A stretch of 64,000 nucleotides of DNA from Streptomyces albireticuli (GTDB lineage Bacteria > Actinomycetota > Actinomycetes > Streptomycetales > Streptomycetaceae): NCBI RefSeq assembly GCF_021228125.1, contig NZ_JAJQQS010000017.1, forward strand, positions 177,345-241,344, given 5' to 3'. The notes beneath the pieces were generated by a model that was given only the letters and a program-made list of their open reading frames with translations, was not told where the DNA came from and did no database searches. The translations under genes and the position numbers were made by a program. Numbering within the stretch: position 1 is the stretch's first letter; each line of letters opens with the position of its first letter. Positions 61,928 to 64,000 of the stretch are shown piece after piece.

Positions 61928-63499
61928 ATGTTTCTGCAACGCATCGGAAATAAGGGAATTCGGCTGGGCACGCTGTTCGACCGGGCGGCCGCGAAGCACC
62001 CGGCGAACCTGATCCTCCTGGACCACACCCTCGACATCGCCCCGGGGCTCGGCCGCCGCGCCACGCTGACGGAGGTCGCGGACCTGATCGACGACTTCGC
62101 CTCCCGGCTCTGGGCCGCCGGGGTGCGCACCGGGGAGTACGTCGTCGTCCACAAGACGGACGGCTTCGACATCACCCTGCTGGCCTGCGCGGTGGCCCGG
62201 ATCGGCGCGATTCCCGTCCTGCTGTCGTCCAAGCTCGACGGCGGCACGGTGGCGGAGCTGCTGCGCCGCGTCGACCGCCCGCACCTGGTCACCGACCAGG
62301 CGAAGCTGGAGAAGGACCTGCCCGAGGCGGTCTTCGGGCTGTCGGAGCGGGTGCTGCTCACGACCGGCACCCACGAGGGCGCGACGGCTCTGGACTCGCT
62401 GGCGGGCGTACCCCGGGTCGCCCCGGTGCCCATGCCCCCGGAGCACCCTACGCTGATCACGCACACGTCCGGGACGACCGGGACGCCGAAGCTGGCCGTG
62501 CACACCGGTGCCACGTTCCAGGCGCGCTACCGCCCGCAGGCGTCCGTCGTCTCGCTGGTCAGCAAGCGCGAACCGATCGCCGTACACGTGTCGTTCGTGC
62601 ACTCGCGGATGTTCACGGCCATGCCGATCGCCGTCCTCCAGGGCCACCCGCTGATCGTGCTGGCCGACGACGACCCGGTCTCCGTGGGCGAGATCTTCAC
62701 CCAGGCGCCCCCCGGGTTCATCGAGGCGCACCCCAACTCCTTTATGCGCTGGGAGGAGCTCGTCGACGACCCGCGCGCGCCACTGGCCAACGTCAAGTAC
62801 TTCAGCAGCACCTTCGACGCCATCCACCCGAGGACCGTGCACCGGCTGCTGAGCGCCTCGCGCCGCAGCCGGCCGCTGTTCGCCCAGGCCTACGGGCAGA
62901 GCGAGGTCGGTCCGATCGCCGCCCGGACGTACACCAGGGACCGGGGCGCGGAGGCCGACGGCCGCTGTGTGGGCATGCCCTTCCCCGGTATGACGGGCGT
63001 CCGCGTCCTCAGCCGCGACGGCAATCCGCCCTCCCGCACCTCGCCCGGCAATATCGAGGTCCGCAGCGACGGACGGATCATCACCTATCTGGGTGAGCAC
63101 GCGCGGTGGGAGAAGCAGGCCGACGGCGAGTGGTGGGCCATGGGGGACGTCGGCTACCGCACCAAGCAGGGCTGTCTGCACCTGCTCGACCGCGAGGTCG
63201 ACGTGATCCCCGGCATCGAGAGCACCCTGGCCGTCGAGGACACCCTCTTCGCCCGCCTCCCGGAGCTCGTCGAGGCCATCATCGTGCCGGGCGAGGACGG
63301 CCGGGCCGTGCCGGTGGTGTGCACCAAGGACGACAAGCCGCTGGACCCCCTGGCCTGGCAGCGGGCCGTCGAGGGCCTCGCGCCCATGGCCGACCCCGTG
63401 CAGTGGCGGCTGGAGGACCTGCCGCACACCGCCACCACCAAGATCAAGCGACTGGAACTCGCCCGCCTGCTGAAGACGAGGGACGGCTCCCCGGCATGA
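61928..63499 (+). CDS. Class I adenylate-forming enzyme (acyl-CoA ligase/adenylation domain type)
   Basis: 523-aa ANL-superfamily enzyme. P-loop LITHTSGTTGTPKLAVHT at ~180, A5-like QAYGQSEVGPI, GDVGYRTKQGCLHLLDREVD (A7-A8 region) and C-terminal Lys in TATTKIKRLEL. No carrier domain is attached. It activates a carboxylate as acyl-AMP, for CoA or for a partner enzyme. The missing Asp of a typical substrate pocket means it is not an ordinary amino-acid A domain. Stop overlaps the next ATG (ATGA). Confidence 0.9.
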   Translation: MFLQRIGNKGIRLGTLFDRAAAKHPANLILLDHTLDIAPGLGRRATLTEVADLIDDFASRLWAAGVRTGEYVVVHKTDGFDITLLACAVARIGAIPVLLSSKLDGGTVAELLRRVDRPHLVTDQAKLEKDLPEAVFGLSERVLLTTGTHEGATALDSLAGVPRVAPVPMPPEHPTLITHTSGTTGTPKLAVHTGATFQARYRPQASVVSLVSKREPIAVHVSFVHSRMFTAMPIAVLQGHPLIVLADDDPVSVGEIFTQAPPGFIEAHPNSFMRWEELVDDPRAPLANVKYFSSTFDAIHPRTVHRLLSASRRSRPLFAQAYGQSEVGPIAARTYTRDRGAEADGRCVGMPFPGMTGVRVLSRDGNPPSRTSPGNIEVRSDGRIITYLGEHARWEKQADGEWWAMGDVGYRTKQGCLHLLDREVDVIPGIESTLAVEDTLFARLPELVEAIIVPGEDGRAVPVVCTKDDKPLDPLAWQRAVEGLAPMADPVQWRLEDLPHTATTKIKRLELARLLKTRDGSPA

Positions 63500-64000
63500 G
63501 TGGCAACCACATGGAGATCTGCGTCGTCGGTGCCGGCCCCCGCGGCCTGTCGGTCCTGGAGCGGCTGTGCGCCAACGAGCGCGCCGCGCCCACGCACCCG
63601 GCCGTCACCGTGCACGTCGTCGACCCGTCGGCGCCCGGCGCGGGCACCGTCTGGCGCGGCGACCAGTCGCGCGAACTGCTGATGAACACGGTGTCGTCGC
63701 AGATCACGGTCTACACCGACGACAGCGCCCGGATCGAGGGCCCGATCGAGCCCGGACCGAGCCTGTACGAGTGGGCGCGCGGCCTGGCCGCCCTCGCCGA
63801 CGCCGGACAGGCCCCGGGCCACGACGAGGAGACCCTCGCCGAGGCCCGCCGGCTGGGCCCGGACACCTACCCGACCCGGGCGTTCTACGGCCGCTACCTC
63901 CACGACAGCTTCCTCCAGGTCGTGGCCCGCGCCCCGGAACACGTCACGGTGCTCGTGCACCGCTCCCGCGCCGTCGCCATGGCCGACACCGAGGGGGTGA
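63496..64000 (+). CDS. FAD/NAD(P)-binding protein (3' part outside window)
   Basis: Start of a flavin-dependent protein of the FAD_NAD_binding (PF13454) type: MEICVVGAGPRGLSVLERLC is the dinucleotide motif, and RGDQSRELLMNTVSSQITVY follows as in the lysine/ornithine N-monooxygenase-like and HpnW-type groups. 168 codons are visible. Its ATG overlaps the adenylate-forming gene stop, so they are coupled. Activity cannot be assigned until the rest is seen. Confidence 0.85.
   Translation, partial: MSGNHMEICVVGAGPRGLSVLERLCANERAAPTHPAVTVHVVDPSAPGAGTVWRGDQSRELLMNTVSSQITVYTDDSARIEGPIEPGPSLYEWARGLAALADAGQAPGHDEETLAEARRLGPDTYPTRAFYGRYLHDSFLQVVARAPEHVTVLVHRSRAVAMADTEGV

Noticed and set aside
34581..64000. 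Search for a second tRNA-Ser 3' end as attR of the island
   Set aside because: By eye I found no second copy of GTGGGTTCAAATCCCACCGC and no integrase gene in the window. Integration remains an inference from position only.

Overview
The window is chromosomal DNA from a Streptomyces species or a very close actinomycete. The evidence is high GC with strong third-position bias, many GTG and some TTG starts, rare TTA codons, Actinobacteria-restricted families (DUF5988-, DUF6126- and DUF6153-like proteins, mycothiol-type DsbA, tRNA adenosine deaminase-associated protein) and a core gene order (dnaX, SRP RNA, tRNA-Ser, DUF853 ATPase, LytR_C protein, upp, tadA, tRNA-Ser) that fits a Streptomyces chromosome core.

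Region 1 (1-5.4 kb): the 5' part of dnaX, the small SRP RNA, tRNA-Ser(GGA), a membrane SpoIIE-type phosphatase, a TetR regulator with a collagen-like insert that faces a small membrane-protein gene across three copies of one 19-bp operator, and a PAS-LuxR regulator. Region 2 (5.4-34.7 kb): mixed metabolic and regulatory genes. They include a self-sufficient CYP102-type P450-reductase, an ECF sigma factor with a SnoaL-like tail, a DevS/DevR-like two-component system beside a flavohemoglobin that has a TTA codon and three GGGCCG-type palindromes upstream, a PLP synthase/MFS pair, several stress or redox enzymes, and the core block ending in tadA and tRNA-Ser(CGA). Five copies of an intergenic repeat lie here.

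Region 3 (about 34.7-59.2 kb) looks like a biosynthetic island starting at tRNA-Ser(CGA). It has five ATP-grasp ligases, two being close paralogues, and no NRPS or PKS. With them are a NodU/TobZ-type O-carbamoyltransferase plus a 47-residue SxtJ-like protein, an SGNH hydrolase, a 741-residue protein with two tandem heme-oxygenase-like (HDO) domains of which only the second keeps candidate metal ligands, two 2-oxoglutarate/Fe(II) oxygenases of different types, a ThyX-type thymidylate synthase, a LOG-type nucleotide phosphoribohydrolase with a changed signature motif, an SDR, two MFS exporters, a LysE exporter, an NCS2 nucleobase permease and three unexplained small proteins (31, 63 and 82 aa). 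Two paralogous LuxR-type regulators bracket most of it; the right-hand one has a TTA codon and is probably bldA-dependent. I infer an undescribed, ATP-grasp-assembled, hydroxylated and carbamoylated amino-acid or nucleoside-like metabolite. The enzyme set recalls polyoxin logic but is not the same.

Region 4 (59.2-64 kb): a DsbA-family protein, a quinone oxidoreductase with two terminators, then a new + strand operon (SRPBCC protein, adenylate-forming enzyme, FAD/NAD(P)-binding protein) running off the window. It may be a separate cluster or an extension of the island.
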